DNA of 64,000 bases from Microcella daejeonensis (GCF_026625045.1 NZ_CP113089.1:2170001-2234000); one strand, 5' to 3'; positions 29,263-40,550 are shown, counted from the stretch's first letter. Numbers and translations are program-made. The notes: generated by a model not told the origin, from the sequence alone.

Positions 29263-30336
29263 ATGGCTGCAGGATCGCGACTCTCGGTTCCCCTCTACGA
29301 CGGCATGAACAGGATCCCGGGTGGGCTCATGCTCATCCCGCTCATCCTCGGTTCGATCGTCGGCACCTTCTTCGCCGATGCGCTGGCCATCGGCAGCTTC
29401 ACGACGGCGCTGTTCCAGAACAGTGCGCTGCCTCTGATCGCCCTGCTGATCTTCGCCACGGGAACGCAGGTCACTGCGCGCACGACCGGTCCGGTACTCG
29501 CCCACGCGGGCGTCGTGCTGCTGACCAAGTCGCTCATCCCGGCTGCCCTCGTGATCGGGATCGGGCTCCTCGTCGGTCTCGACGGGATCCTGGGCGTGTC
29601 GATCCTCGCGTTGCTCGTCGCGGTCGACAACAGCAACGGCGGGCTCTGGCTGGCCTTCACGGGACGCTACGGCGACTACCGCGATCGAGGTGCGTACATC
29701 GCTTCCGCGGTGAACGACGGACCCTTCCTGAGCCTGCTGTTCCTCGGCGCCTCCGGCCTCGCCGACATCCCCCTGCTCGCCCTCGTCGGCGCGGTCGTGC
29801 CCTTCGTCCTCGGCATGATCGTCGGTAACCTCGACCCGAAGTGGAAGAACGTGCTCCTCCCGGTGCCGGCCATCGTCATCCCCTTCTTCGCCTTCGCCCT
29901 CGGCACCGGAATCAACCTCGGCAACGTCGTCGCCGGTGGCGCGCAGGGGCTGATCGTGGGTCTGATCGTCGCTCCATTTACCGGATTCCTCGTGTACCTC
30001 GGTTACCGGTTCCTGCTGCGCCGGGGCCGCAAGAGCGGTCTGGGATTCGCCGCGGGGACGACGGCGGGCAACGCGATCGCCACTCCGGCGATCGTCGGGG
30101 CCATCGACGAGCGCTTTGCTCCGTACGTCGAGGTCGCGACCGCGCAGGTGGCCGCCTCAGTGCTCGTCACCGCGATCCTCGCGCCGCTCATCGCCTCCCT
30201 CGTGCTCAAGCGCAATGGGGCGCTCACATCGCCCGAAGAGGAGCAGTCGGCCGAGGCGGACGACCACTCCATCGTGCGAGGCGGCGCGGAACGGCGCGCC
30301 GACGGAGCGGCAGCGCATGACGAACCGAAGCTCTGA
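29263..30336 (+). CDS. KdgT-family (2-keto-3-deoxygluconate permease-like) transporter
   Basis: A 357-residue membrane carrier of the KdgT family with about ten hydrophobic helices. Landmarks are MNRIPGGLMLIP near the start, NSNGGLWLAF and the AGTTAGNAIATP motif. Family members import 2-keto-3-deoxygluconate by proton symport. The next two genes suggest that the real substrate is a four-carbon sugar acid such as D-threonate or D-erythronate. AAGGAG lies 11 bases before the ATG at 29263. An in-frame ATG at 29227 is possible. The end overlaps the kinase gene by 20 bases. Confidence 0.85.
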   Translation: MAAGSRLSVPLYDGMNRIPGGLMLIPLILGSIVGTFFADALAIGSFTTALFQNSALPLIALLIFATGTQVTARTTGPVLAHAGVVLLTKSLIPAALVIGIGLLVGLDGILGVSILALLVAVDNSNGGLWLAFTGRYGDYRDRGAYIASAVNDGPFLSLLFLGASGLADIPLLALVGAVVPFVLGMIVGNLDPKWKNVLLPVPAIVIPFFAFALGTGINLGNVVAGGAQGLIVGLIVAPFTGFLVYLGYRFLLRRGRKSGLGFAAGTTAGNAIATPAIVGAIDERFAPYVEVATAQVAASVLVTAILAPLIASLVLKRNGALTSPEEEQSAEADDHSIVRGGAERRADGAAAHDEPKL

Positions 30337-31642
30337 GGTGGATGACGCCAGTAGTGCGGTGACCGTCCTCGTGGCCGCTGACGATCTGACGGGTGCGAAC
30401 GATACCGCGGTTCAGTTCGCGCGGCGCGGATGGAACACGCGCATCCAGCTCGACGGCGGGTCCTCTCGCTCCGCACCCTCGGGGGCGCCTCTCGTCATCG
30501 CGATCTTGACCGACAGCCGAGCACTGGCTCCGGTCGACGCCGCCCGGTCGGTCCACGATGCCGTGGACGCGGCGCATGAGGCCGGTCTGCTCTACCTCAA
30601 GGTCGACTCCACCCTGCGCGGCAGCATCGCGGGGCAGATCGCGGGGGCGCTCGAGGGGTGGAGTGCTCGGCATCCCGGGGCGTTCGCCGTGGTGTGTCCG
30701 GCGTACCCGGCGATGGGGCGCACGGTGGTGGCCGGCCAGCTGCTCGTGGGCGGCGTGCCGGTGTCGATGACCGCCGCGGGCACCGACCCCGTCACCCCCG
30801 TCGCCTCGAGCGACATCCTCGACCTCGTGCGCGGATCACGGCGAGCCCTCGTCGACGAGATCGACGGGGCAGCGGCGGGCGATGTGCTGATCCTCGACGC
30901 GGCCGATGACGGCGACTTGCGGGCGATCGCCGCTCGAATAGCGGCGATCGGGCCGCGCGCCGTCCCGGTCGGTTCCGCCGGACTCGCCATCGCCGTCGCC
31001 GAGAGCTGGGCCGCGCTCGACGAGCATGGACCGCAGAACCCGTTCCCCGCGGCGGGACGCCGGCCGCTCTCGGCAACGGGGCTTCATCTCGTGCAGGTGA
31101 CCTCCCTCCACGACGTGGCACGCTCGCAGGCGACCGCGCTCGCGGAGCGCCCGGGCACGATCGTCGTCGACCTGACCCTCGAGGACATCACCGACGGCAG
31201 CGCGACCGGGCGCCTCCGGTGCGCGGTCGTCAGTGCCGACGCGTCGTCCATCCTACTCGTCCGTCCGCCGGAGATGCGGGACCCGCGTGCGGGCACCGCG
31301 GCGGCGCAGGAGATCGCCGAGGCGATGGGGGATGCCGTGGCGACGATCGTGCGCGAGGGCGGGGTCGCGCGCCTCGGGCTCGTCGGAGGCGACGGCGCCA
31401 GGGCGGCGTTGCGCTCGCTCGGAGTCGGGTCGCTCACGGTGACCGGCGCGGCAGCGGAGGGAGTGCCGCTGTCGATGGCCGATGACGGCGACGCGCCCGG
31501 CATCATCATCTGGACCAAAGCGGGTGGTTTCGGGGAGCACAGAGTCCTCCTCGACATCACCGCGACACCCACCATCACCACCATCGGCGGCACCGCCGAC
31601 GCCGCACCAGCGGCGTACTCGATCTCTCGGGAGGATCATTGA
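30317..31642 (+). CDS. Four-carbon acid sugar kinase (DUF1537)
   Basis: A 441-residue kinase of the OtnK/DtnK/LtnK family that phosphorylates the 4-hydroxyl of threonate or erythronate. The N-terminal ADDLTGANDTAVQFA, the central KVDSTLRG and VCPAYPAMGRTV motifs and the C-terminal nucleotide-binding LVGGDGARAAL are all clear. The ATG at 30317 lies inside the end of the permease gene and has GGAGCGG upstream. The stop overlaps the next gene's TTG start by three bases. Pairing with a PdxA2-type enzyme points to D-threonate or D-erythronate rather than the aldolase route. Confidence 0.88.
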   Translation: MTNRSSEVDDASSAVTVLVAADDLTGANDTAVQFARRGWNTRIQLDGGSSRSAPSGAPLVIAILTDSRALAPVDAARSVHDAVDAAHEAGLLYLKVDSTLRGSIAGQIAGALEGWSARHPGAFAVVCPAYPAMGRTVVAGQLLVGGVPVSMTAAGTDPVTPVASSDILDLVRGSRRALVDEIDGAAAGDVLILDAADDGDLRAIAARIAAIGPRAVPVGSAGLAIAVAESWAALDEHGPQNPFPAAGRRPLSATGLHLVQVTSLHDVARSQATALAERPGTIVVDLTLEDITDGSATGRLRCAVVSADASSILLVRPPEMRDPRAGTAAAQEIAEAMGDAVATIVREGGVARLGLVGGDGARAALRSLGVGSLTVTGAAAEGVPLSMADDGDAPGIIIWTKAGGFGEHRVLLDITATPTITTIGGTADAAPAAYSISREDH

Positions 31643-32691
31643 CCACCGCAGCAGTCCCCACACTCGCCGTCACCCTGGGTGATGTGGCAGGAATCGGCCC
31701 GGAGATCCTCGCCCGCGCCCTCCTGCAGCACCCCGAGCTCCGGGAGCGCTGCGTGCCCGTCGTGATCGGCGATGCCGACGCGATGCGGCGCGGCGCGCGC
31801 ATCGCGGGCCTCGACCCCGACGCCGTCCGGGTGATCGCCGATCCCCGAGAGGCGACGAACGACCCCGCGCTCATCGAGCTCGTCCAGACCGGGCCGAGCC
31901 TCGGCGACGTGCCGGTCGGCGAGCTCTCAGCGGAGGCCGGCGACGGCGCGTACCGGTTCGTCGTCGAAGCGTGCCGGCTCGCCAAGGAGGGATCGGTCGA
32001 TGGGATCGTCACACCCCCGCTGAACAAGGCGGCCATGCACATGGGAGGACACGCATTCCCCGGGCACACCGAACTGCTCGCCCACGAGTTCGGCGTCGAG
32101 GACTACTCGCTGGTGCTCTCCGCCGGCGACCTCTACCTGTTCCACCTGACGACCCACGTCTCCCTCCGACGAGCTATCGACGACGTGACTCCCGAACGTA
32201 CCGACGCCGTCCTGCGCCTCGTCGGGGCGTTCGCGGAATCCCTCGGTAGATCGGACGAGCCCATCGGAGTCGCCGGTCTCAACCCGCACGCCGGGGAGAA
32301 CCGCCTGTTCGGCGACGAGGACGCCGACGTGCTCGCGCCGGCCGTGGAGCGGGCCCGGGCCGCGGGCGTCAACGCTCACGGGCCGATCGCCGCCGACGCC
32401 CTCATCCCGCAGGCCGTGAAGGGTCGCTGGAAGCTCGTCATCGTCTGCTATCACGATCAGGGTCACGCCCCTTTCAAGGCGGTCTACGGCGACGACGGGG
32501 TGAACATCACGGTGGGTCTGCCGGTGGTGCGGGTGTCGGTCGATCACGGAACCGCGTTCGACATCGCCGGTCAGGGCATCGCCCGCGAAGGCTCTCTCGT
32601 GCTCGCGATGCAGCGCGCGGCGGAACTCGCTCCCGGGTGGGATCACGTGTGGCGCACGTCGCAGGCGAGCGCGGGGTCGCCGCCCTCCTGA
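31639..32691 (+). CDS. PdxA2-type 4-phospho-D-threonate/erythronate dehydrogenase
   Basis: A 350-residue PdxA-family dehydrogenase. In sugar-acid clusters it oxidises and decarboxylates 4-phospho-D-threonate or erythronate to dihydroxyacetone phosphate. The metal-site histidines are in HMGGHAFPGHTELLA, LNPHAGE and CYHDQGHAPFK. The N-terminal GDVAGIGPE is the family motif. It begins with TTG, overlapping the kinase stop (TTGA), with GGGAGG upstream. A role in pyridoxal phosphate synthesis is unlikely, given the DUF1537 kinase partner. The last gene of the three-gene operon. Confidence 0.88.
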   Translation: MTTAAVPTLAVTLGDVAGIGPEILARALLQHPELRERCVPVVIGDADAMRRGARIAGLDPDAVRVIADPREATNDPALIELVQTGPSLGDVPVGELSAEAGDGAYRFVVEACRLAKEGSVDGIVTPPLNKAAMHMGGHAFPGHTELLAHEFGVEDYSLVLSAGDLYLFHLTTHVSLRRAIDDVTPERTDAVLRLVGAFAESLGRSDEPIGVAGLNPHAGENRLFGDEDADVLAPAVERARAAGVNAHGPIAADALIPQAVKGRWKLVIVCYHDQGHAPFKAVYGDDGVNITVGLPVVRVSVDHGTAFDIAGQGIAREGSLVLAMQRAAELAPGWDHVWRTSQASAGSPPS

Positions 32692-32715
32692 CGCTTCGGT
32701 GGCTAGCATGAGGCG

Positions 32716-33567
32716 GTGACCGCGATGGATGCTCCCGACCACGGGGCGCTCGACCCGAACTCCCGCGAGCCCCTCCACGCGCAGGTCGCCGCGGTGCTGC
32801 GCGAGCTGATCAACGATCGCGACATCCTGCCGGGCGAGGCCCTCCCGACGGAGGCGGAACTGCAGCAGCGGTTCTCCATCTCCCGCTCGGTCGCGCGGCA
32901 GGCGATGACCACGCTGGTGAGCGAGGGGCTGGTGCTGCGCGGTCGCGGTCGCGGATCGGTCGTCGCTCCGGAGAGGCAGCACCACCGCATCGTCGACAGC
33001 GCCGCAGGTCTCTACAGTCAGATCGGGTCGACGGGCGCTCGACTGCGAACGGAGATCCTGCACCTCGGGGAGGAGCGAGCGCCCCGAGCGGTTCCCGCTC
33101 TCGGCGGGGGCGACGCGGTGAGGCTCGAGCGACTGCGGTCGATTGATGGAACGCCGAGCGCGGTCATCCGCACCTGGCTGCCCCTGCGCTTCGGCAACGG
33201 ACTGACGGTCGACGACCTCACAGACGCATCCCTGCACGCCCTGCTCGCTGAACGGCACGGCATCATCGTCGACGGTGGCAGCAGGCAGGTGCGCGCCGTC
33301 GCGGCGGATGCCCAGCTCGCAGGCCTGCTCGGCGTGCGCCCCGGTGCGCCTCTTCTCCTGCTCGAGGGACTCACCCGGACTGCGGACGGCGACGTTCTCG
33401 AACACTTCGCGACCTGGCATCGCGGCGATCTCATCGCCTTCGATGTGGAGGTCGCCGCGAACACCCGCCTGGACGCGCCGGAGGCGCGGCAGCTCGCCGA
33501 GGCGATGCGCAAGGCTGCAGCGGGGCTCCTTGACGCCGCCGATCGGTGGGATCGCGGCGATCGCTGA
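32716..33567 (+). CDS. GntR/HutC-family transcriptional regulator
   Basis: A 283-residue regulator with a winged-helix domain (about residues 15-90, PTEAELQQRFSISRSVARQAM) and a C-terminal UTRA effector domain (about 105-270). It follows the sugar-acid operon by 24 bases but has its own TAGCAT exactly six bases before a GTG start, so it is likely transcribed without a leader. It is the obvious candidate to control the permease promoter, possibly through the palindrome at 29209-29218. The effector is expected to be a pathway intermediate. Confidence 0.88.
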   Translation: MTAMDAPDHGALDPNSREPLHAQVAAVLRELINDRDILPGEALPTEAELQQRFSISRSVARQAMTTLVSEGLVLRGRGRGSVVAPERQHHRIVDSAAGLYSQIGSTGARLRTEILHLGEERAPRAVPALGGGDAVRLERLRSIDGTPSAVIRTWLPLRFGNGLTVDDLTDASLHALLAERHGIIVDGGSRQVRAVAADAQLAGLLGVRPGAPLLLLEGLTRTADGDVLEHFATWHRGDLIAFDVEVAANTRLDAPEARQLAEAMRKAAAGLLDAADRWDRGDR

Positions 33568-33584
33568 TCGGACTCGGCGGCTCG

Positions 33585-34286
33585 CTACTCAGCACCGCGG
33601 GAAGCACCACGGCGGTGCTGCCCCCGGGTCACGAGCACCGTGAGTGCGGCGAGCCCGATGATGAGCACGGCGATCCCGATGACGTAGCCGACGACCCCGC
33701 CGACGCCGTTCGGCCCATCCGGCTCGAGGAACGGGTACGGGTACCAGCCGTCGATCGCTCCGCGCACCATCGTGACCCCGACCCAGGCGAGCGGGAAGCT
33801 CACCGCGAGGCCGAGCGCGCCCCATCCCAGACGAGCGCGGGTCGGATTCACGAGGAACTCGAGGGCGATGTAGACGGGGATCCAGACGTGGAGCAGCTCG
33901 TTCGGCCAGACCGGGCCGACGTAGCCGTCGTCGTTCGGGATGCCCCGCAGCAGCACGTTGTACACGAGGCCCGTCACGACCGCGTAGGCCACCGCGCTCG
34001 CGCGCACCGCCGTGTACAGCAGCGTGTCCACCGGGCGCCGGAACGCCTCGACGCCCCCCGCGAGCAGCACCACGACGTTGATGAGCGCGGTCTGGATGGT
34101 GAAGAAGTGGAAGTACTCGTCGGCCTCGAAGCGACCGGCGGCGATCTGGTCGCTCACCTGCGTGATGACCGCGGCGAGCACGGCGAGCCCGGCGAGGGCG
34201 CTGAGCGCCCCGAGCCCGCGTCGAAGACTCCGCACCCCTGCACGGCTCATGACGGGCGAGGAGGCGTGGGCGGTCGTCGTCGGCAC
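33585..34286 (-). CDS. Pr6Pr family membrane protein
   Basis: A 233-residue protein with about six hydrophobic segments. The motif FHFFTIQTALINV, the NELLHVWIPVYIALE region and the PYPFLEPD segment are typical of the Pr6Pr/FAR-17a-like family. Function unknown. GTG start with TACGGT exactly six bases upstream. Divergent from the NUDIX gene, whose start is 41 bases away with its own -10. Confidence 0.8.
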   Translation of the reverse strand: MPTTTAHASSPVMSRAGVRSLRRGLGALSALAGLAVLAAVITQVSDQIAAGRFEADEYFHFFTIQTALINVVVLLAGGVEAFRRPVDTLLYTAVRASAVAYAVVTGLVYNVLLRGIPNDDGYVGPVWPNELLHVWIPVYIALEFLVNPTRARLGWGALGLAVSFPLAWVGVTMVRGAIDGWYPYPFLEPDGPNGVGGVVGYVIGIAVLIIGLAALTVLVTRGQHRRGASRGAE

Positions 34287-34326
34287 CTCGTCACCGTATC
34301 AACGCGGCCCTGCCTAGGCTGAGCGC

Positions 34327-34827
34327 GTGGCGATGTTCGAGGTGAGCGTGGTGTACCTCGTGCGCCCTCCGGCTGCGGGTCGGGATGCCCCCGCAGAGGT
34401 GCTGCTGGGCGAGAAGCTCACCGGCTTCGGCCGCGGCCGGCTCGTCGGCCCCGGCGGCAAGCTCGAGCCGGGGGAGTCGCCGACCGCCGCCGCGGTGCGC
34501 GAGGTCGCCGAGGAGGTGGGGGTGAGCATCCACGAGGCCGATCTCATGCCCATCGCCCGGATCGCCTACCCCTTCATCGATCGACCGCAGTGGTCGCAGT
34601 TCTCGCACGCCTTCGTCTGCGAGCGCTGGCAAGGGGAGCCGCGGGCGTCGACCGAGCTGGCACCGCGCTGGTTCCCGCGGGAGGAGCTGCCGCTCGACCG
34701 CATGTGGGCGGATGCGGTGCACTGGCTGCCGCGCGCGCTCGCGGGGGAGTTCGTCGAGGCGACGCTGACCTTCGGCGCGGGCGACGTCATGGTGGGCGCG
34801 GACTGGTCGGGCGCGCACGGCAGGTGA
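34327..34827 (+). CDS. NUDIX hydrolase (probable 8-oxo-dGTP diphosphatase)
   Basis: A 166-residue NUDIX protein. The box G-x5-E-x7-R-E-V-x-E-E-V-G is complete at residues 43-65 (GGKLEPGE then REVAEEVG). The overall layout is MTH1-like, with WFPREELPLDRMW at the C-terminus, which favours oxidised purine nucleotides as substrate. GTG start with TAGGCT exactly six bases upstream. A hairpin follows the stop. Confidence 0.85.
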   Translation: MAMFEVSVVYLVRPPAAGRDAPAEVLLGEKLTGFGRGRLVGPGGKLEPGESPTAAAVREVAEEVGVSIHEADLMPIARIAYPFIDRPQWSQFSHAFVCERWQGEPRASTELAPRWFPREELPLDRMWADAVHWLPRALAGEFVEATLTFGAGDVMVGADWSGAHGR

Positions 34828-34831
34828 GCGA

Positions 34832-34852
34832 GTCTGGGAGGCGCCTCCAGAC
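34832..34852 (+). terminator. Terminator hairpin after the NUDIX gene
   Basis: GTCTGGGAGGC pairs with GCCTCCAGAC with one bulged G, about ten base pairs, five bases after the NUDIX stop. It lies just before the -10 element of the next gene. Confidence 0.5.
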
Positions 34853-34873
34853 GGCCTGGATAGCGTTGTCCGC

Positions 34874-35779
34874 ATGACTGATCTCGATTTCGGCCCCCTC
34901 GTGCTGGGCGGCAACACCTTCGGCTGGACCTCCTCGCGCGATGAGAGTTTCGCCGTGCTCGACGCCTTTGTGGCCGCGGGCGGACGCGCCATCGACACCG
35001 CCGACGTCTACTCGGCCTGGGCGCCGGGCAACAGCGGCGGCGAGTCCGAGACGATCCTCGGCGAGTGGCTCGCCTCGCGCGGCAACCGCGACCAGGTCTC
35101 CATCGCCACGAAGGTCTTCTCGCTCGAGGCGCGCCCCGGTCTGTCGCGCGACAACATCCGCGCAGCGGTGCGGGAGTCGCTCGAACGGCTGCAGACCGAC
35201 TACCTCGACCTCTACTACGCCCACCGGGATGACGAGAGCGTGCCGCAGGAGGAGTACGTGCAGGCCTTCGCCGAGCTCGTCGAGGAGGGCCTGATCCGCC
35301 TCGTCGGCGCCTCCAACTTCAGCGCCGGGCGCCTGCGCACCGCGGTCGGCATCGCCAAGGAGCTCGGCATCGCCGGCTTCACCGTGGCGCAGGACGGCTA
35401 CAGCCTCGTCAAGCGCGAGCTCGAGCACGATCTCGTGCCGACCCTGCTCGACCTCGACATCGTTGAGCTCCCCTACGGGGCCCTGCAGGGCGGGTTCCTC
35501 ACCGGCAAGTACCGCCCCGGGGTGACGGTCGACTCCGCTCGCGCCGGCAACGCCTCGAAGCTCCTCGACATCCCCCGCAACCTCGAGCTGCTCGCGGTGC
35601 TCGACGACATCGCCGCCGTGCGCGGCGTCTCGGTCACCGCCGTCTCGCTCGCCTGGCTGCGCCAGCAGCCCGCGGTCGGCGCGCCGATCGCCTCGGCGCG
35701 CACCGTCGAGCAGCTGCCCGAGCTCGTGCAGTCGTTCGGTCTCGAGCTGACCGCCGACGAGCTCGCGCGCCTGGCCTGA
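34874..35779 (+). CDS. Aldo/keto reductase
   Basis: A 301-residue NADPH-dependent TIM-barrel oxidoreductase. The catalytic tetrad is recognisable as Asp41 (IDTADVY), Tyr46, Lys80 (ATKVFS) and His117 (YAHRDD). The cofactor-binding C-terminus reads SARTVEQLPEL. Substrate is not predictable. TAGCGT is seven bases before the ATG, so the message is probably leaderless. It converges with ptrB, the stops being only a few bases apart. Confidence 0.9.
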   Translation: MTDLDFGPLVLGGNTFGWTSSRDESFAVLDAFVAAGGRAIDTADVYSAWAPGNSGGESETILGEWLASRGNRDQVSIATKVFSLEARPGLSRDNIRAAVRESLERLQTDYLDLYYAHRDDESVPQEEYVQAFAELVEEGLIRLVGASNFSAGRLRTAVGIAKELGIAGFTVAQDGYSLVKRELEHDLVPTLLDLDIVELPYGALQGGFLTGKYRPGVTVDSARAGNASKLLDIPRNLELLAVLDDIAAVRGVSVTAVSLAWLRQQPAVGAPIASARTVEQLPELVQSFGLELTADELARLA

Positions 35780-35782
35780 CCC

Positions 35783-37978
<2,196 letters not shown>

Positions 37979-38091
37979 CGCTCCAGCGTAGGCGGAGCAT
38001 CCCGTGCCCCCGCCCGTGCCCTGGGGCTGCTGGCGCCCCCGCGCCCGCCGTGCAGTGAACACCGAAGACCGCTCGCTAGGCTCGTCGCACC

Positions 38092-39018
38092 ATGAGCGAG
38101 TCCCCTCTCGCCGCGAACCCCTACGAGGTTCTCGGCGTCGCGCCCACCGCGAGCGACGACGACCTGAAGAAGGCGTACCGCCGGCGGCTGCGCGAGGCGC
38201 ACCCCGACACCGGAGGATCCTCCGCGGAGTTCGACCGGGTGCAGCAGGCGTGGCAGCGCATCGGCACCGCGCAGGCGCGGCAGGCGTACGACGCGGGCGG
38301 CGACGCGTCGAGCGGCGGATCGGCCGCCTGGTCGTACGGAGCGGCAGGGGGCGGCGCTCGCCGCGGGGACACGCGCCCGAGCGCGAAGAGCAGCGGGCAC
38401 CCCGGCGGCTGGTACCGCGAGCAGTACTTGCGGCTCATGCGCGAGTGGGCGGGTCGCGGCACGGAGCTCGAGGATCCCTACGATCCCCGCCTCGTGCGCA
38501 CCGCCCCGCGCGAGATCAAGCACCTGCTGGCCGCCGCCGTCGCGGAGGAGCGCACGGCCACCGCGCTCGCCACGCTCGGCATGGGCTTCACGATCTGGCA
38601 TGACGTCGTCGCCGGCCCGACCCCCGAGGACAAGGTCGACCACGTGGTGCTCGGCCCCACCGGGCTCTGGGCCGTGCTCAGCGAGGACTGGGGCTCGGAG
38701 GTGCGCGTCAAGCGCGGCGACCTCATCGGCGAGGGTCTCGCCCCGGGGGAGCGGCCCCTGCACCAGCTCGGCACCCGGGCGAAGGCGGTGGCCCGAGCTG
38801 CGAAGGCGCGATTCTCGGCCCTCGTGATCGTCGTGGAGGACGGCCAGGCGCCCGGCTCGCTCACCGAGCTCGGCAGCGTGCGCGGGGCGCAGGGGATGCT
38901 CGTGGAGCGCTCGCGCCTCGTCAACCTCATCCGCACGGGGCTGCCGGGCGTCGGCGTCGGGGGCACGGATCTCTTCGAGGTGCGCACCCGGCTGCAGTCG
39001 AGCATCCGCTTCGTCTGA
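38092..39018 (+). CDS. J-domain protein with C-terminal NERD-like domain
   Basis: A 308-residue fusion. Residues 9-70 form a J domain with the HPD triad at 37-39, which would stimulate a DnaK-type chaperone. A Gly/Ser linker leads to a second domain (about 147-270) resembling NERD, a nuclease-related fold: Asp183 sits in VDHVVLGPTGLWAV. Where active NERD nucleases have an E-x-K motif, this protein has SED, so catalysis is probably lost. TAGGCT is nine bases before the ATG. Function unknown. Three paralogous small genes follow on the same strand. Confidence 0.78.
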   Translation: MSESPLAANPYEVLGVAPTASDDDLKKAYRRRLREAHPDTGGSSAEFDRVQQAWQRIGTAQARQAYDAGGDASSGGSAAWSYGAAGGGARRGDTRPSAKSSGHPGGWYREQYLRLMREWAGRGTELEDPYDPRLVRTAPREIKHLLAAAVAEERTATALATLGMGFTIWHDVVAGPTPEDKVDHVVLGPTGLWAVLSEDWGSEVRVKRGDLIGEGLAPGERPLHQLGTRAKAVARAAKARFSALVIVVEDGQAPGSLTELGSVRGAQGMLVERSRLVNLIRTGLPGVGVGGTDLFEVRTRLQSSIRFV

Positions 39019-39108
39019 GCCGCGAGGGCGGGCGCGACGGCGCGCGCTCCCAGGGGCTTCCCCGCCGACCCCCAGCGCACTCGCCGACGCGGGGCGCACG
39101 CTCCCGCC

Positions 39109-39558
39109 ATGGGATGGATGACGAAGAGATCGTCCCTCGCCGGGCTCGCGACGGCGACGACGACCGATGATGACGACACCGTGACCGACTGGTGCGCCGA
39201 TGACCCGACGGGCTCGATCGCCGTCGTGCACGAGCGCCTGGCCTCGACCGGGTCGGCGCCGGCACCGCTCGCCGGCCCCGTGCTCGACGGAGCCGTCTCG
39301 GCGACCGTGCTCGAGCGGGTCGACGGCCTCATGCAGCAGATGCGGCACGACCTGCACGGCGGGCATCATCTCGAAGCCGCCGCGCTGCTGCGCGAGAGGC
39401 TCGCCGCCTGCCGCATCGAGCTCGAGGATGCGCAGATCGAGGCGCTCGCCGAGGAGCTGCGCGACGTCGATCACAGCCGGGCGCGGCGGGAGGCCGCCGA
39501 GGCGGAGGATGCCGAGTCGGAGGATGCCGCGGCCGCGCCCGCGACGTCCTCCGACTGA
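39109..39558 (+). CDS. GGH-domain small protein, paralogue 1
   Basis: A 149-residue protein of a family I do not recognise. Residues 71-120 share a domain with the next two genes: an MRHDLHGGHHLEA segment, then LLRERL and an ALAEELRD helix. The N-terminus is low-complexity (TTTDDDD), and the C-terminus is an acidic Ala/Glu tail. CACGCT lies six bases before the ATG. The domain is predicted to be helix-turn-helix-like pairs by residue pattern only, with no DNA-binding evidence. Confidence 0.65.
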   Translation: MGWMTKRSSLAGLATATTTDDDDTVTDWCADDPTGSIAVVHERLASTGSAPAPLAGPVLDGAVSATVLERVDGLMQQMRHDLHGGHHLEAAALLRERLAACRIELEDAQIEALAEELRDVDHSRARREAAEAEDAESEDAAAAPATSSD

Positions 39559-39663
39559 CGATCTCGATCTCCGCCCCCCGTCCGTTCCGCTGCGCGGCGG
39601 TGGCCGACGCCGTCGCGGGCGCGTCCGCAGGCTCCATCCGGGCGGGCGCGGCATGATCGGGGG

Positions 39664-39924
39664 ATGACCCACCCCAACGACGCCCCGAGCCCGCGCCTCG
39701 ACCCGGCCAACGCGCAGTCAGAGCCCATCGAGGACGGCGCCCTCGAGGCGACGGACGAGGACAAGATCGCCGGCATCGTCGCCCAGACGCGGCAGGATCT
39801 CGCCGGAGGCCACCAGAAGTCCGCGCGCGAGCTGCTACAGCAGCGCTTCGACCAGTCCGGTATCGAGGTCGAGGGCGCCCGGGTCGCGCAGCTCGCGGAG
39901 GGTCTCGAGGCGGACACGGCCTGA
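39664..39924 (+). CDS. GGH-domain small protein, paralogue 2 (divergent)
   Basis: An 86-residue protein. Residues 34-83 align with the flanking paralogues (TRQDLAGGHQKSARELLQQRF, then AQLAEGLE). It has lost the second His of GGHH and lacks the long N- and C-terminal extensions. The N-terminus is acidic. CATGAT is six bases before the ATG. Function unknown. Confidence 0.65.
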   Translation: MTHPNDAPSPRLDPANAQSEPIEDGALEATDEDKIAGIVAQTRQDLAGGHQKSARELLQQRFDQSGIEVEGARVAQLAEGLEADTA

Positions 39925-40024
39925 TCGGGCGGGCGGCCGACGGCGGCGATGCTCGACCACGGCGTTCAGGAAACGCACGGCGAGCATCCACCTTCACCGC
40001 CGGTTCGGCGAGCACCGTGTCGAC

Positions 40025-40435
40025 ATGACCTGGAAGAGCACCAGCACCGGCCCCCTCCCTCGCGTGCGCCCCGAGCCGGGAGCGGCGAGCGCCAACCGCT
40101 CCCTGCCGAGCGGCCCGTGGACCCTCCAGCCGGCTCCCAAGGCGGAGCCCACCACGATGGAGATCCCCGTGCTCTCGGGCGCGACGGCGGCCCTGCGCCG
40201 GCAGAAGGTCGCGGGACTGATGGAGCAGATGCGGCACGACCTGCGCGGCGGCCACCACCTCGAGGCCGAGGCGCTGCTGCGCGAGCGGCTGAAGGCCAGC
40301 CGCGTCGAGCTCGCCGAGGAGCGCATCCTCGCGCTCGCCGAGTCGCTGCGCGACGTCGACCGCGCGCGCGCCGAGCGCGAGCGCCGCGAGGCGGAGGAGG
40401 CCGCGGAGGCCGCCGAAGCCGCTCCCGCCTCCTGA
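40025..40435 (+). CDS. GGH-domain small protein, paralogue 3
   Basis: A 136-residue protein. Residues 61-111 are very close to paralogue 1 (QMRHDLRGGHHLEAEALLRER, then LALAESLRDVD). The N-terminus starts MTWKS and is Pro/Ser-rich, and the C-terminus is an Arg/Glu then Ala/Glu helix. The MTW start is shared with the small protein at 40551. Three copies in 1.3 kb point to tandem duplication. Confidence 0.68.
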   Translation: MTWKSTSTGPLPRVRPEPGAASANRSLPSGPWTLQPAPKAEPTTMEIPVLSGATAALRRQKVAGLMEQMRHDLRGGHHLEAEALLRERLKASRVELAEERILALAESLRDVDRARAERERREAEEAAEAAEAAPAS

Positions 40436-40550
40436 CCGATCCGGATCGCGGGCTCGTAGCGCAACCCCCTTCCCGGCTGCGCGCCGACCGGGCACGCTGG
40501 GCACTGCGCCGCGGCGGCCCGTCGAGCGCATCCCGAGCGGAAGGCACCCC

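Noticed and set aside
31639..32691. PdxA for pyridoxal phosphate synthesis
   Set aside because: It overlaps a DUF1537 kinase and follows a permease, the context of sugar-acid catabolism rather than vitamin synthesis.
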